A stretch of DNA of 64,000 bases from an uncultured Myxococcales bacterium (GCA_937975765.1 CALJUR010000060.1:1-64000); one strand, 5' to 3'; counted from the first letter of the stretch, positions 42,807 through 51,167 are shown. Made by a program: numbers and translations. The notes: generated from the letters alone by a model not told the origin.

Positions 42807-43175
42807 CTACTTCTTCTTCCGGATGGTCGCGCCCTTCCGCCCCTTGCGGGTCCGGGCGTTGGTGTGCGTCCGCTGGCCGCGCACGGGCAGGCCCTTGCGG
42901 TGCCGGAGGCCCCGGTAGCACCCCATGTCCATCAGGACCTTGATGTTCGCCGCCACCTCGCGGCGGAGGTCTCCCTCCACCTTGAACCCGGCGTCGATGA
43001 CCTCGCGGATGCGAGCGATCTCGCCTTCCGTCAGGTCGTCGCTCTTCGTCCGCGGGTCCACGCCCGCCTGGGCGAGTACGCGCAAGGCGTTCGACGGTCC
43101 GATGCCGTAGATGTACCGGAGGGCGATCCCAACCGGCTTCTTCCTCGGGAGGTCAACACCAGCGATTCGAGCCAT
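42807..43175 (-). CDS. rpsM: 30S ribosomal protein S13
   Basis: S13 of the 30S head, contacting P-site tRNA and the 50S subunit. 122 residues. Signatures: MARIAGVDLPRKKPVGIAL, IYGIGPSNALRVLAQAGV, and the basic C-terminus GLPVRGQRTHTNARTRKGRK. The tail ends in lysines as expected. It follows rpmJ by 22 bases and starts the alpha-operon block rpsM-rpsK-rpsD-rpoA-rplQ. Confidence 0.98.
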   Translation of the reverse strand: MARIAGVDLPRKKPVGIALRYIYGIGPSNALRVLAQAGVDPRTKSDDLTEGEIARIREVIDAGFKVEGDLRREVAANIKVLMDMGCYRGLRHRKGLPVRGQRTHTNARTRKGRKGATIRKKK

Positions 43176-43197
43176 GACTCCTCCAGTCTCCCTGCAC

Positions 43198-43311
43198 TCA
43201 GCCCTGGCGCTGCTTGTGCCGCGGGTTCTCGCAAATCACCCGCACCACCCCGCGGCGCTTGATGATCTTGCACTTCTCGCAAATCTTCTTCACCGAAGCC
43301 TTGACCTTCAT
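43198..43311 (-). CDS. rpmJ: 50S ribosomal protein L36, zinc-binding form
   Basis: A 37-residue L36, too short for most gene finders. Reading from the ATG at 43311 it begins MKVKASVKKICEKCKIIKRR and ends in CENPRHKQRQG. The zinc ligands Cys11, Cys14, Cys27 and His32 are all present, so it is the zinc-binding (C+) form. A GGAGG lies just before the ATG. It is placed between infA and rpsM, its usual position. Confidence 0.97.
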   Translation of the reverse strand: MKVKASVKKICEKCKIIKRRGVVRVICENPRHKQRQG

Positions 43312-43321
43312 GGTCGCCTCC

Positions 43322-43540
43322 TTACCGGACCCGGAACACGATCCGCCCACGAGTCACGTCGTAGGGCGACAGCTCCACTCGCACCTTGTCGCCGGGCAGG
43401 ATCCGGATGAAGTGCATCCGCATCTTGCCGCAGACGTGGGCCAGAACGAGATGGTTGTTCGCCAACTCGACCCGGAACATCGCGTTCGGGAGCGCCTCCA
43501 CGACGACGCCCTCGACCTCGATGGCCTCTTCCTTCGGCAT
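43322..43540 (-). CDS. infA: Translation initiation factor IF-1
   Basis: IF-1, 72 residues, a single OB-fold that blocks the ribosomal A site during initiation. Signatures are EVEGVVVEALPNAMFRVEL, HVCGKMRMHFIRILPGDKV and SPYDVTRGRIVFRVR. It follows adk by 13 bases. In many bacteria map lies between adk and infA; that gene is absent here. Confidence 0.98.
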   Translation of the reverse strand: MPKEEAIEVEGVVVEALPNAMFRVELANNHLVLAHVCGKMRMHFIRILPGDKVRVELSPYDVTRGRIVFRVR

Positions 43541-43553
43541 TCCGGACCCCTCG

Positions 43554-44213
43554 CTAGTTCACGCCCAGCAAATCGAGGATGGACCGGAAGACTTCCTCCT
43601 GCCCCCTCGAACCGTCCACCGTCTTCAGCAGCCCCTTGGCCTGGAAATGGCCGGCCAGGGGAGCCGTCTTCTCCTGGTACACCTTCAGCCGGGCCCGGAC
43701 CGTCTCGCCGCGATCGTCCTGGCGGACGACCAGGCCGGCGTGGCAGTGGTCGCAGTTCGCGCCGTCCTTCGACGGCAGGAACTCCCGGTTGTAGACCCGC
43801 CCGCACGAGGGGCAGGACTGCCGGCCCTCGACGCGCCTCACGATGTCCTCGTCGGACGCCGTGATGTTGACGATCGCGTCGATCCCGATCCCGGCCGCGA
43901 CCAGCGCCTCGGCCTGCGCCACGGTGCGGGGGAAGCCGTCCAGGATGTACCCGGCGCTGCACCCGCCCTGCTTGGCCATGCGTGCCTTCACCATCTCGAT
44001 CACGAGGTCGTCCGGGACCAGTTGGCCGGCGTCCATCAGGGCCGCCGCCTTCCTCCCCAGATCGGTCCCCCGGGCGCGCTCCTCGCGGAGCATGTCGCCG
44101 GTCGAGATGTGGCACACCCCCAGCCGCTCCTCGAGCAGCTTGGCCTGCGTGCCCTTCCCGACGCCGGGCGGGCCGAACAGGATGATCCTGGGGCGTGCCA
44201 CGTTCCCGCTCAC
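43554..44213 (-). CDS. adk: Adenylate kinase with zinc-type LID
   Basis: Adenylate kinase (ATP + AMP to 2 ADP), 219 residues. P-loop FGPPGVGKGTQAKLLEE, AMP-binding HISTGDMLR and GYILDGFPRTVAQAEAL, and a LID with four cysteines (CPSC and CDHC) that should bind zinc as in Gram-positive and many deltaproteobacterial enzymes. The GTG start at 44213 overlaps the secY stop (GTGA). Part of the spc operon. Confidence 0.97.
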   Translation of the reverse strand: MSGNVARPRIILFGPPGVGKGTQAKLLEERLGVCHISTGDMLREERARGTDLGRKAAALMDAGQLVPDDLVIEMVKARMAKQGGCSAGYILDGFPRTVAQAEALVAAGIGIDAIVNITASDEDIVRRVEGRQSCPSCGRVYNREFLPSKDGANCDHCHAGLVVRQDDRGETVRARLKVYQEKTAPLAGHFQAKGLLKTVDGSRGQEEVFRSILDLLGVN

Positions 44214-45550
44214 TGGTAGTCCCTGCGTCCACGGACACGCGGGCCATGGGCGCCCGCGAAACCCTCGTACGACCGGCTGATCAGGTGCGACTCGATCTGG
44301 CCCGCCGTGTCCATCGCCACGCCGACGACGATCAGCAGCGAGGTGCCGCCGAAGTAGAACGGCACCTGGTACTGCTGCTGCAGGATCGTCGGCAGCACGC
44401 AGATCACGCTGATGTAGATCGCGCCGCCCACGGTGATCCGTGACAGCACGCGATCGATGTACTCGGCGGTCGCCTTGCCCGCGCGGATGCCGGGCACGAA
44501 GCCGCCGTTCTTCTTCAGGTTGTCCGCGACGTCCACCGGGTTGAAGGTGACCGCCGTGTAGAAGAACGCGAAGAACACGATCAGCGCGATGTACAGGAAG
44601 TTGTACATCAGGCCGCCGGGGTTCAGCGCGTTCTGCATCCACGCCACCCACGAGGCGCCCGGGAACAGGTTGGACAGCGTGGACGGGAACATCAGGATCG
44701 ACGATGCGAAGATCGGCGGGATGACGCCCGACGTGTTGACCTTCAGCGGCAGGTACGTCGTCTGCCCGCCGTACAGCTTCCGCCCGACGACCTTCTTCGC
44801 GTATTGCACCGGGATTCGACGCTGGCCTCGCTCGAAGAACACGATCGCCCCGATCGTCCCGAGGATCAGGACTCCGATCAGGCCCAGGGTCAAGGGCTCC
44901 AGCCTGCCTCCCGCCATCGTCGACAGCGAGAAGGTCTGCACCACGGCCTCGGGGAACCGGGCCACGATGCCCGCGAAGATGATCAGCGAGACGCCGTTGC
45001 CGATGCCGCGCTCGGTGATGGACTCGCCCAGCCACATCAGGAAGATCGTGCCCGTCGTCAGCGACAGGACGGTCAGGAACTTGAACAGGAACGAGCTGAT
45101 GCGGACGACGTTCTCGGTCCCCGCCTGCGCGTTCAGCGACTGCAGCCACACCGCGATGCCGATGCCCTGGATCGCGGCCAGGGCCACGGAGGCGTACCGG
45201 GTGTACTGGTTGATCTTGCGACGACCGGCGTCCCCCTCCTTCTGCAGCCTCTCCAGGGCCGGGATGACCACGGCCAGGAGCTGGAAGATGATGGAGGCGC
45301 TGATGTACGGCATCACGCCCAGCGCGAAGACCGACATCTGGGAGACGGCGCCGCCGGAGAACATGTCGAAGAGCCCCAGCAGACCGGTCTGGCCATACTT
45401 CACGTAGTTGGCCATGATCTCGCGGTCGACGCCGGGGACGGTCACGAAGATCCCGAGGCGGTACACCGCCAGCATGCCCAGCGTGTACAGCAGCCGCTTG
45501 CGCAGCTCGGGGACCTTTCCAAGTCCTTCCAGGCTGTGGGCCACGTTCAA
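44210..45550 (-). CDS. secY: Protein translocase subunit SecY
   Basis: SecY, the ten-helix channel of the Sec translocon, 446 residues. Recognisable parts are the N-terminal LRKRLLYTLGMLAVYRLGIF, the plug region LGLFDMFSGGA, FALGVMPYISASIIFQLL, GIGNGVSLIIFAGI, RRIPVQYAKKVVGR, KVNTSGVIPPIFASSILMFP and FVPGIRAGKATAEYIDRVLS. It lies between rplO (20 bases) and adk (4-base overlap), the standard place in the spc operon. Confidence 0.98.
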   Translation of the reverse strand: MNVAHSLEGLGKVPELRKRLLYTLGMLAVYRLGIFVTVPGVDREIMANYVKYGQTGLLGLFDMFSGGAVSQMSVFALGVMPYISASIIFQLLAVVIPALERLQKEGDAGRRKINQYTRYASVALAAIQGIGIAVWLQSLNAQAGTENVVRISSFLFKFLTVLSLTTGTIFLMWLGESITERGIGNGVSLIIFAGIVARFPEAVVQTFSLSTMAGGRLEPLTLGLIGVLILGTIGAIVFFERGQRRIPVQYAKKVVGRKLYGGQTTYLPLKVNTSGVIPPIFASSILMFPSTLSNLFPGASWVAWMQNALNPGGLMYNFLYIALIVFFAFFYTAVTFNPVDVADNLKKNGGFVPGIRAGKATAEYIDRVLSRITVGGAIYISVICVLPTILQQQYQVPFYFGGTSLLIVVGVAMDTAGQIESHLISRSYEGFAGAHGPRVRGRRDYQ

Positions 45551-45569
45551 CCCTCCGACACCGAGGCGA

Positions 45570-46037
45570 TCACGCCTGGGCGTCCTCGATCTCGACCACC
45601 AGGCGCGCCGTGCCGCCCGCCGCCTCGATCTTCTGCCGGGCCGCCTCGCTGAACGCGTGGGCGACCACTTCCAGCTTCTTCGTCAATTCGCCGGTTCCCA
45701 GGATCTTCACGCCGTCGCCGACCTTGCGGACCAGGCCCGCGGCCTGCATCGACGCGACGTCCACGTGGGTGCCCGCCGGGAAGATGTCCAGGGCGCCGAC
45801 GTTGACGACCGTGAACTCCACGTGCACCAGCGGCTTGAACCCGCGCTTCGGCAGGCGGCGCTGCAGGGGCATCTGGCCGCCTTCGAAGTACGCCGGACGG
45901 CCCTTGCCGGTCCGGGCGCCGGTACCCTTGTGACCGCGACCCGACGTCTTGCCCAGGCCGGACCCGCGACCGCGCCCCAGGCGCTTGCGCGTCTTCGTCG
46001 CGCCGGGGATCGGCGACAGCATCGAAAGTTCCTTCAT
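45570..46037 (-). CDS. rplO: 50S ribosomal protein L15
   Basis: L15, 155 residues. The N-terminal Gly/Arg-rich extension RKRLGRGRGSGLGKTSGRGH threads into 23S rRNA; RPAYFEGGQMPLQRRLPKRG and the C-terminal domain follow. Its ATG overlaps the rpsE stop by four bases (ATGA), so there is no room for rpmD (L30), which often lies here. L30 is known to be missing in many lineages. Confidence 0.97.
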   Translation of the reverse strand: MKELSMLSPIPGATKTRKRLGRGRGSGLGKTSGRGHKGTGARTGKGRPAYFEGGQMPLQRRLPKRGFKPLVHVEFTVVNVGALDIFPAGTHVDVASMQAAGLVRKVGDGVKILGTGELTKKLEVVAHAFSEAARQKIEAAGGTARLVVEIEDAQA

Positions 46038-46537
46038 CGCCCACCCTCCTGAACCAGCCCGCGCTTTTCCGCGGCCTCTTCCGGGGCCATCAGGAGGCGC
46101 AGACCGGCGATCGTGGCCCGGACGACGTTGTGCGCGTTCCGGCTGCCGACGTTCTTCGCCAGCACGTCCTTCACGCCCGCCGCCTCCAGCACCGCGCGCG
46201 TCGCACCGCCGGCGATCAGGCCGGTACCGGCGGACGCCGGGCGGATGACCACGCGGCCCGCGCCGTAGTGGCCCACCACCTCGTGCGGCAGCGTGTTGCC
46301 GTGGATCGGCACGCGGATCATGTTCTTCTTCGCGTGCTCGCTGCCCTTCCGGATGGCTTCCGGCACTTCCTGGGCCTTGCCCAGCCCGTAGCCGACCAGG
46401 CCTTCGCCGTTGCCGATGACCACGAGCGCCGCGAAGGAGAACCGGCGGCCGCCCTTGACCACCTTGGCCACGCGGCTCAGGTGGACGATGTGCTCGGAGA
46501 ATTCCAGCTTCTCCTGGACCTGCTCTTCCTGGCTCAA
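46034..46537 (-). CDS. rpsE: 30S ribosomal protein S5
   Basis: S5 of the 30S body, involved in decoding accuracy and mRNA helicase action. 167 residues. Landmarks: VVKGGRRFSFAALVVIGNGE, GLVGYGLGKAQEVPEAIRKG, VIRPASAGTGLIAGGATRAV and GSRNAHNVVRATIAGL. It follows rplR by 16 bases and overlaps rplO. Confidence 0.98.
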   Translation of the reverse strand: MSQEEQVQEKLEFSEHIVHLSRVAKVVKGGRRFSFAALVVIGNGEGLVGYGLGKAQEVPEAIRKGSEHAKKNMIRVPIHGNTLPHEVVGHYGAGRVVIRPASAGTGLIAGGATRAVLEAAGVKDVLAKNVGSRNAHNVVRATIAGLRLLMAPEEAAEKRGLVQEGGR

Positions 46538-46553
46538 GACGCCACCTCCTCGG

Positions 46554-46928
46554 TCAGAACTTCAGGCCGGCTTCCCGGGCCGCATCCGCCATCGCCGCCA
46601 CCCGGCCGTGGTACAGGAACCCGTTCCGGTCGAAGACGACGGTCTCGATCCCGGCCGCCTTGCAGCGCTCGGCGATCATCGCGCCCACCTTCTTCGCCAC
46701 GTCCATCTTGTTCGCTTCCGGGTTCGCACCCGCGAACTCCTTGCCCTCGGACGTCGCGGCGCACAGCGTGCGGCCGGCCGCGTCGTCGATCACCTGGCAG
46801 GAGATGTGCCGCGTGCTGCGGAAGACGACCAGCCGCGGACGCTCCGCGCTGCCAGCCACCTTCTTCCGGATCCGCGACTTCCGATTCAGCCGGGCTTCCA
46901 GCCGGCGCTTGGCATTCTGAACTTCCAC
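46554..46928 (-). CDS. rplR: 50S ribosomal protein L18
   Basis: L18 binds 5S rRNA. 124 residues from the GTG at 46928, which has a GGAGG five bases upstream; an ATG farther out (47009) would add a tail translated from the hairpin region and is rejected. Signatures: RPRLVVFRSTRHISCQVIDD, GRTLCAATSEGKEFAG and VVFDRNGFLYHGRVAAMADA. The 84-base gap to rplF holds two hairpins. Confidence 0.96.
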   Translation of the reverse strand: MEVQNAKRRLEARLNRKSRIRKKVAGSAERPRLVVFRSTRHISCQVIDDAAGRTLCAATSEGKEFAGANPEANKMDVAKKVGAMIAERCKAAGIETVVFDRNGFLYHGRVAAMADAAREAGLKF

Positions 46929-46946
46929 GTTGCCCTCCGCGGCCAA

Positions 46947-47002
46947 GGGGACATCCTTCGGGAGTCCCCAACGTTCCAGGGGACGCCCCTCAGGGTGTCC
47001 CC
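46947..47002. repeat. Two tandem hairpins inside the ribosomal operon
   Basis: Hairpin 1 (46947-46969) has arms GGGGAC/GTCCCC with inner TCC/GGA around a TTCG loop. Hairpin 2 (46979-47002) has arms GGGGACGCCC/GGGTGTCCCC around CTCA. They share the GGGGAC outer arm and lie between the rplF stop and the rplR ribosome-binding site. Confidence 0.8.
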
Positions 47003-47012
47003 ACGCCACCTC

Positions 47013-47552
47013 TTACTTCGCACCCGCCTTGCCGGCCTTGCGCTTGATCGTCTCGCCCAGGTACGCGACGCCCTTGCCCTTGTAGGGCTCGATCTCGCGC
47101 ACCGCGCGGATCTTGGCGGCCGTGTCCCCCAGGGACTCCTTGTTGATGCTCTTCAGCACGATCTTCGTGTTCTTGTCCTCGACCGACGCGGTGACGTCGG
47201 CGGGAAGCGGGAACACGACCGGCTTCGAGTACCCGAGGAACAGGGTCAGGGACTTCGCATCCCCTTCGACCTTGTACCCCGTGCCCGTGATCACCAGCGT
47301 CTTCGAGAAGCCCTTGCTGACGCCCTCGACCATGTTGGCCACCAGGGTGCGCATCAGGCCGTGCATGGACGCCGCCTTCAGGTGCTTCGGGTCCGGCTGC
47401 ACGAGGACCTGGGTCTTCTCGACGGCCACGGTCACGCCCAGGACGTCCCGGGACAGGAGGCCCAGAGGCCCCTTGACCGTGACGGTCGGTCCCGACGTCT
47501 TCACTTCCACGCCGGCCGGCACCGGGATGGGCTTCTTACCGATTCGCGACAC
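47013..47552 (-). CDS. rplF: 50S ribosomal protein L6
   Basis: L6, 179 residues, beside the factor-binding site of the 50S subunit. Starts at the GTG at 47552 (GGAGGG five bases upstream) with SRIGKKPIPVPAGV; further signatures are SKTLVITGTGYKVEGDAKSL, LGYSKPVVFPLPADV and IRAVREIEPYKGKGVAYLGE. Lys/Ala-rich C-terminus. It is between rpsH (about 100 bases upstream) and rplR. Confidence 0.97.
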   Translation of the reverse strand: MSRIGKKPIPVPAGVEVKTSGPTVTVKGPLGLLSRDVLGVTVAVEKTQVLVQPDPKHLKAASMHGLMRTLVANMVEGVSKGFSKTLVITGTGYKVEGDAKSLTLFLGYSKPVVFPLPADVTASVEDKNTKIVLKSINKESLGDTAAKIRAVREIEPYKGKGVAYLGETIKRKAGKAGAK

Positions 47553-47653
47553 GGTACCCTCCGCATTCGTCGGTACGGCAAGGGGAGCACGGCAAGCCGC
47601 CGCCCCTGCCAGACCGCGCCCGTTGGCCCCTTCCTGCCGGGGCCGGTCGGGCC

Positions 47654-48049
47654 TCACCAGATCGTCAGCAGGACCTCGCCGCCGATGCCCAGCTTGCGAG
47701 CCTCGGCGTCCACCATCAGCCCCTGCGGGGTCGACAGGATCGCCAGGCCCAGGCCGCGCTTGACGCGAGGGATGTCCCGCTTGCCGACGTACACCCGGCG
47801 GCCCGGCTTGCTCTCGCGACGGATGCCGGCGATCGCCGCGCGCTTCGGCGCGGTGTACTTCAGGTAGATCTTCAGGATCCCCTGAAGCCGGTCGTCCATC
47901 ACCGAGCAGTCCTCGATGTAGCCCTGCTCCTTCAGAATCTCGGCAATCCGCCGCTTCACGTTGGAGTTGGGCATCTCCAGCGACGGGAATCCGGCCTGGA
48001 TGGCGTTCCGGATCCGGGTCAGCATGTCCCCGATGGGATCGGTCGTCAT
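47654..48049 (-). CDS. rpsH: 30S ribosomal protein S8
   Basis: S8, a primary 16S rRNA binder in the 30S platform and, in enteric bacteria, the translational repressor of the spc operon. 131 residues: TDPIGDMLTRIRNAIQAGF at the start, SKPGRRVYVGKRDIPRVKRG and STPQGLMVDAEARKLGIGGE at the end. ATG at 48049; it follows rpsN by 11 bases. Confidence 0.97.
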   Translation of the reverse strand: MTTDPIGDMLTRIRNAIQAGFPSLEMPNSNVKRRIAEILKEQGYIEDCSVMDDRLQGILKIYLKYTAPKRAAIAGIRRESKPGRRVYVGKRDIPRVKRGLGLAILSTPQGLMVDAEARKLGIGGEVLLTIW

Positions 48050-48060
48050 GGCACGCTCTC

Positions 48061-48246
48061 CTACCAGCTGGCCTTGATCACGCCGGGGAGATCCCCGCGC
48101 AGCGCCGCGTTCCGGAAGCAGATGCGGCACATGTTGAACTTCCGCAAGACCGCGTGCGAACGCCCGCACAGGGGGCAGCGCCGGTAGGCGCGCACCTTGA
48201 ACTTGGGCTTCCGCACCGCCTTGATCCGCAACGACGTCTTCGCCAC
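48061..48246 (-). CDS. rpsN: 30S ribosomal protein S14, type Z
   Basis: A 61-residue zinc-binding S14. The zinc ribbon is complete: Cys24 and Cys27 (RRCPLCGR) with Cys40 and Cys43 (MCRICFR). The GTG start at 48246 has GGAGG seven bases upstream. The short zinc form rather than the 101-residue form matches the zinc forms of S4 and L36 in this operon. Located between rplE and rpsH. Confidence 0.96.
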   Translation of the reverse strand: MAKTSLRIKAVRKPKFKVRAYRRCPLCGRSHAVLRKFNMCRICFRNAALRGDLPGVIKASW

Positions 48247-48263
48247 GTCAAACCTCCTCTCGC

Positions 48264-48803
48264 CTACTTGCGGAAGGGCATCCCCAGGCCCTTCAGCAGG
48301 GCGAACGCCTCTTCGTCGGTCCGGGCGCTCGTCCCGATCGTGATGTTCATCCCCTTCATCTTCTCGACCTTGTCGTAGTCGACTTCGGGGAAAATGGTCT
48401 GTTCGCGCAGGCCCAGCGTGTAGTCCCCGTGGCCGTCGAAGGCCTTGGTGGGGACGCCGCGGAAGTCGCGGACGCGGGGAAGCGCGATGTTCAGCAGCCG
48501 ATCCAGGAACTCGAACATCCGGTCGCCGCGCAGGGTCACCGTGCAGCCGACCGCGTTGCCCTGCCGGACCTTGAAGGCCGCGATGGACTTGCGGCACTTG
48601 GTCACGACCGGCTTCTGGCCCGTGATCTGCGTCAACTCGGCGACGGACGTCTCGATCATCTTCGGGTTGTGCGTCGCCTCGCCGAGGCCCATGTTCAGGG
48701 TGACCTTCAGCAGGCGCGGCACCTGGAGGCGGTTCGTGTAGCCGAACTGCTTCATCAGCACCGGCACCACCTCGTCGTTGTACTTCTTGCGCATTCTGGT
48801 CAT
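48264..48803 (-). CDS. rplE: 50S ribosomal protein L5
   Basis: L5 binds 5S rRNA and contacts P-site tRNA. 179 residues. Signatures: VPRLLKVTLNMGLGEATHNP, TGQKPVVTKCRKSIAAFKVR, GNAVGCTVTLRGDRMFEFLD and the ending TSARTDEEAFALLKGLGMPF. Between rplX and rpsN in the usual order. Confidence 0.98.
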   Translation of the reverse strand: MTRMRKKYNDEVVPVLMKQFGYTNRLQVPRLLKVTLNMGLGEATHNPKMIETSVAELTQITGQKPVVTKCRKSIAAFKVRQGNAVGCTVTLRGDRMFEFLDRLLNIALPRVRDFRGVPTKAFDGHGDYTLGLREQTIFPEVDYDKVEKMKGMNITIGTSARTDEEAFALLKGLGMPFRK

Positions 48804-48841
48804 CGTTGCTTCCCCGCTCGCGCCCCCGGGCCTCGCGGCCC

Positions 48842-49165
48842 CTAGTCGAAGACCTCGCCCGTCCGCGCCGCCACGCGAACCTTCCGCACCTTGCCGGCGG
48901 TCTCCCGCTCCTCGATGTGAACGCGCACCGGCTTGCCGTCCTTCTTGCTGGCCAGGGCCAGCGCCGACATCGGCAGCGGCGCGGGCTTCTCCTGGATCCC
49001 GGCCTTCAGGTTCTTCGCCGAGCGCTTCTGGTGCTTCTTCACCAGGTTCAGCCCCTCGACGATCGCGCGATTCTTCTTGTCGTCCACTTCCAGGATGCGG
49101 CCCTTGGACCCCGCGTCCTTCCCGCGGAGCACCACGACCTCGTCGTTCTTCCGGATCTTCCGCAT
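48842..49165 (-). CDS. rplX: 50S ribosomal protein L24
   Basis: L24, an early assembly initiator of the 50S subunit near the tunnel exit. 107 residues with the KOW motif in KNDEVVVLRGKDAGSKGRIL and EGLNLVKKHQKRSAKN. Its ATG at 49165 overlaps the rplN stop by one base (TGATG), showing coupled translation. Confidence 0.96.
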   Translation of the reverse strand: MRKIRKNDEVVVLRGKDAGSKGRILEVDDKKNRAIVEGLNLVKKHQKRSAKNLKAGIQEKPAPLPMSALALASKKDGKPVRVHIEERETAGKVRKVRVAARTGEVFD

Positions 49166-49533
49166 CACAGCACCTCCGGGGCCAGCGACACGATCTTCAT
49201 GAACCGCTTCGCACGCAGCTCGCGCGCCACCGGCCCGAAGATGCGCGTGCCGATCGGCTCCATCGCGGCGTTCACCAGGACGGCCGCGTTCTGGTCGAAC
49301 CGGATGTACGACCCGTCGGCGCGACCGACTTCCTTCGCGGTGCGGACGATGACGCACTTCACGACGTCGCCCTTCTTGACCTTGGCGCGCGGCAGGGCCT
49401 CCTTGACGGTGGCCACGACGATGTCGCCGAGGCTCGAGCAACGACGGTGCGAGCCGCCCAGGCATCGGATGACCTGGAGCAGCTTGGCGCCGGAGTTGTC
49501 CGCCGAGATCAGGTAGCTTTCCTGCTGGATCAT
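49165..49533 (-). CDS. rplN: 50S ribosomal protein L14
   Basis: L14 at the subunit interface, 122 residues. Signatures: MIQQESYLISADNSGAKLLQ, CLGGSHRRCSSLGDIVVATV and FDQNAAVLVNAAMEPIGTRI, then IFGPVARELR. It follows rpsQ by 44 bases and precedes rplX. Confidence 0.98.
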   Translation of the reverse strand: MIQQESYLISADNSGAKLLQVIRCLGGSHRRCSSLGDIVVATVKEALPRAKVKKGDVVKCVIVRTAKEVGRADGSYIRFDQNAAVLVNAAMEPIGTRIFGPVARELRAKRFMKIVSLAPEVL

Positions 49534-49577
49534 GGGTCACCTCGCCCAACCGGCTCCCGCGGCTGCGGGACCCGAAT

Positions 49578-49844
49578 TCACGCCTCGGCCTTCGCCCCGG
49601 CGACCACGCGCCACCGCTTCCGGGCGGACAGCGGACGGCTCTCCTCGATGACCACGGTGTCGCCCACCGAGCACTTCGAATGCTCGTCGTGCGCCATGTA
49701 CTTGGTCACCCGCGTGATGAACTTGTGGAAGATCGGGTGCTCGTAGCGCCGCGACACGGCCACGACGATCGACTTCTCGCCCGAGACGGACGTCACGGTG
49801 CCCGTGAACTGCCGCTTCCGACGGATGGTGGTTTCCTGCTCCAT
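49578..49844 (-). CDS. rpsQ: 30S ribosomal protein S17
   Basis: S17, a primary 16S rRNA-binding OB-fold protein. 88 residues from the ATG at 49844 (GAGGG upstream); an ATG four codons earlier is also in frame but would overlap rpmC. Signatures: RQFTGTVTSVSGEKSIVVAV, RRYEHPIFHKFITRVTKYMA and SVGDTVVIEESRPLSARKRW. Confidence 0.96.
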   Translation of the reverse strand: MEQETTIRRKRQFTGTVTSVSGEKSIVVAVSRRYEHPIFHKFITRVTKYMAHDEHSKCSVGDTVVIEESRPLSARKRWRVVAGAKAEA

Positions 49845-49852
49845 CGCTGCCC

Positions 49853-50059
49853 TCACTGCGCGGCCTTCTGCCGCCGGTTCTGCTCGGTCAGGATCCGCGC
49901 CAGGTTCCGCTTCGTCGCGGTGATGTCCGCCATCTTGGACATCTGGCCGGTGGCCAGCCGCATGCGGATCTTGAACAGCGACTCCCGGAGCTCCTTCTCG
50001 CGCACCGCAAGCTCCTCCACGGAGAGGGCCTGCAGCTCCTCGGTCTTCAGCGCCTTCAT
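49853..50059 (-). CDS. rpmC: 50S ribosomal protein L29
   Basis: L29, 68 residues, a two-helix protein at the tunnel exit that helps form the docking site for SRP and trigger factor. MKALKTEELQALSVEELAVR at the start and SLFKIRMRLATGQMSKMADI in the middle. The ATG at 50059 overlaps the rplP stop by four bases. Confidence 0.96.
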   Translation of the reverse strand: MKALKTEELQALSVEELAVREKELRESLFKIRMRLATGQMSKMADITATKRNLARILTEQNRRQKAAQ

Positions 50060-50472
50060 CGGATCTCCCCCCGCGCCAGCACCTTGGTATGGATCGGGAG
50101 CTTGTGCGAGGCCAGCCGGAACGCCTCGCGGGCGATCGCCTCCTCCACGCCCTCGATCTCGTACAGCACCTTCCCGGGCTTCACGACGGCGACCCACTCC
50201 TCGGGAGCACCCTTGCCGCGGCCCATGCGGGTCTCGAGGGGCTTCTTGGAGATCGGCTTGTCGGGGAACACCCGGATCCACACCTGGCCACCGCGCTTCA
50301 CGTGGCGGGTCAGGGCGATACGGCCGGCCTCGATCTGCCGCGCCGTCAGCCACCCGCACTCGATCGCCTGCAGCCCGAACTCGCCGAACGACACCTCGGA
50401 GCCGCGGTAGGCGGTGCCGCGCATCCGGCCCTTCTGCTGCTTGCGGAACTTCGTTCTCGCCGGGGAAAGCAT
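50056..50472 (-). CDS. rplP: 50S ribosomal protein L16
   Basis: L16 contacts A-site tRNA. 138 residues with MLSPARTKFRKQQKGRMRGT, VSFGEFGLQAIECGWLTARQ, the RVFPDKPISKKPLETRMGRG loop and GKVLYEIEGVEEAIAREAFR. It follows rpsC by 56 bases and overlaps rpmC. Confidence 0.98.
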   Translation of the reverse strand: MLSPARTKFRKQQKGRMRGTAYRGSEVSFGEFGLQAIECGWLTARQIEAGRIALTRHVKRGGQVWIRVFPDKPISKKPLETRMGRGKGAPEEWVAVVKPGKVLYEIEGVEEAIAREAFRLASHKLPIHTKVLARGEIR

Positions 50473-50528
50473 CTGCCCCTCCTAAATCCAGCGTCGCCCG
50501 CCGGCCCCAGGCCGTCGGCCGTCGTCCA

Positions 50529-51158
50529 CTACTTCTTCAGGATGTCGCCCTTGTACACCCACGTCTTGACGCCGATCACGCCGTACGTCGTCTGCGCCTG
50601 GCTGAACCCGTAGTCCAGGTCCGCGCGGATCGTGTGCAGCGGGACGCGGCCCTCGCGGTACTGCAGCACGCGCGACATCTCGGCGCCGCCCAGGCGTCCC
50701 GAGCAGCGGATCTTGATGCCCTTGGCGCCCAGCTTCATCGCCTGCGTCACCGCGCGCTTGGTGGCGCGGCGGAAGGACACGCGGCGCTCCAGCTGCTGGG
50801 CGACGGACTCGGCGACCAGTTGCGCGTCCAGTTCGGCCTTGCGGACTTCCTGGATGTAGGGCACGACCTCCATGGAGGTCAGGCGCGTCAGTTCGCGCTT
50901 CAGGTCCTCGATGTTCTCGCCCTTGCGTCCGATGGCGATGCCGGGACGCGCGGTGAAGATGTACACCTTGACCTTGTTCGCCGTGCGCTCGATCTGGACC
51001 GAGGAGATCCCCGCCGCGCCCATCTTCTGCAGGACGCGCTCGCGGATCTTCATGTCCTCGCGAGCCCACTGGCCGTAGTTCCGGTCCGCGTACCAGCGGC
51101 TGTTCCACGTCTTCACGTAGGGGATCCGGAATCCGATCGGATGCGTCTTCTGGCCCAC
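50529..51158 (-). CDS. rpsC: 30S ribosomal protein S3
   Basis: S3 at the mRNA entry channel. 209 residues: MGQKTHPIGFRIPYVKTWNS, the KH domain with IFTARPGIAIGRKGENIEDL, and the C-terminal GAKGIKIRCSGRLGGAEMSR and YGFSQAQTTYGVIGVKTWVY. Slightly shorter at the C-terminus than E. coli S3. It follows rplV by nine bases. Confidence 0.98.
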   Translation of the reverse strand: MGQKTHPIGFRIPYVKTWNSRWYADRNYGQWAREDMKIRERVLQKMGAAGISSVQIERTANKVKVYIFTARPGIAIGRKGENIEDLKRELTRLTSMEVVPYIQEVRKAELDAQLVAESVAQQLERRVSFRRATKRAVTQAMKLGAKGIKIRCSGRLGGAEMSRVLQYREGRVPLHTIRADLDYGFSQAQTTYGVIGVKTWVYKGDILKK

Positions 51159-51167
51159 GAGGTCCTC

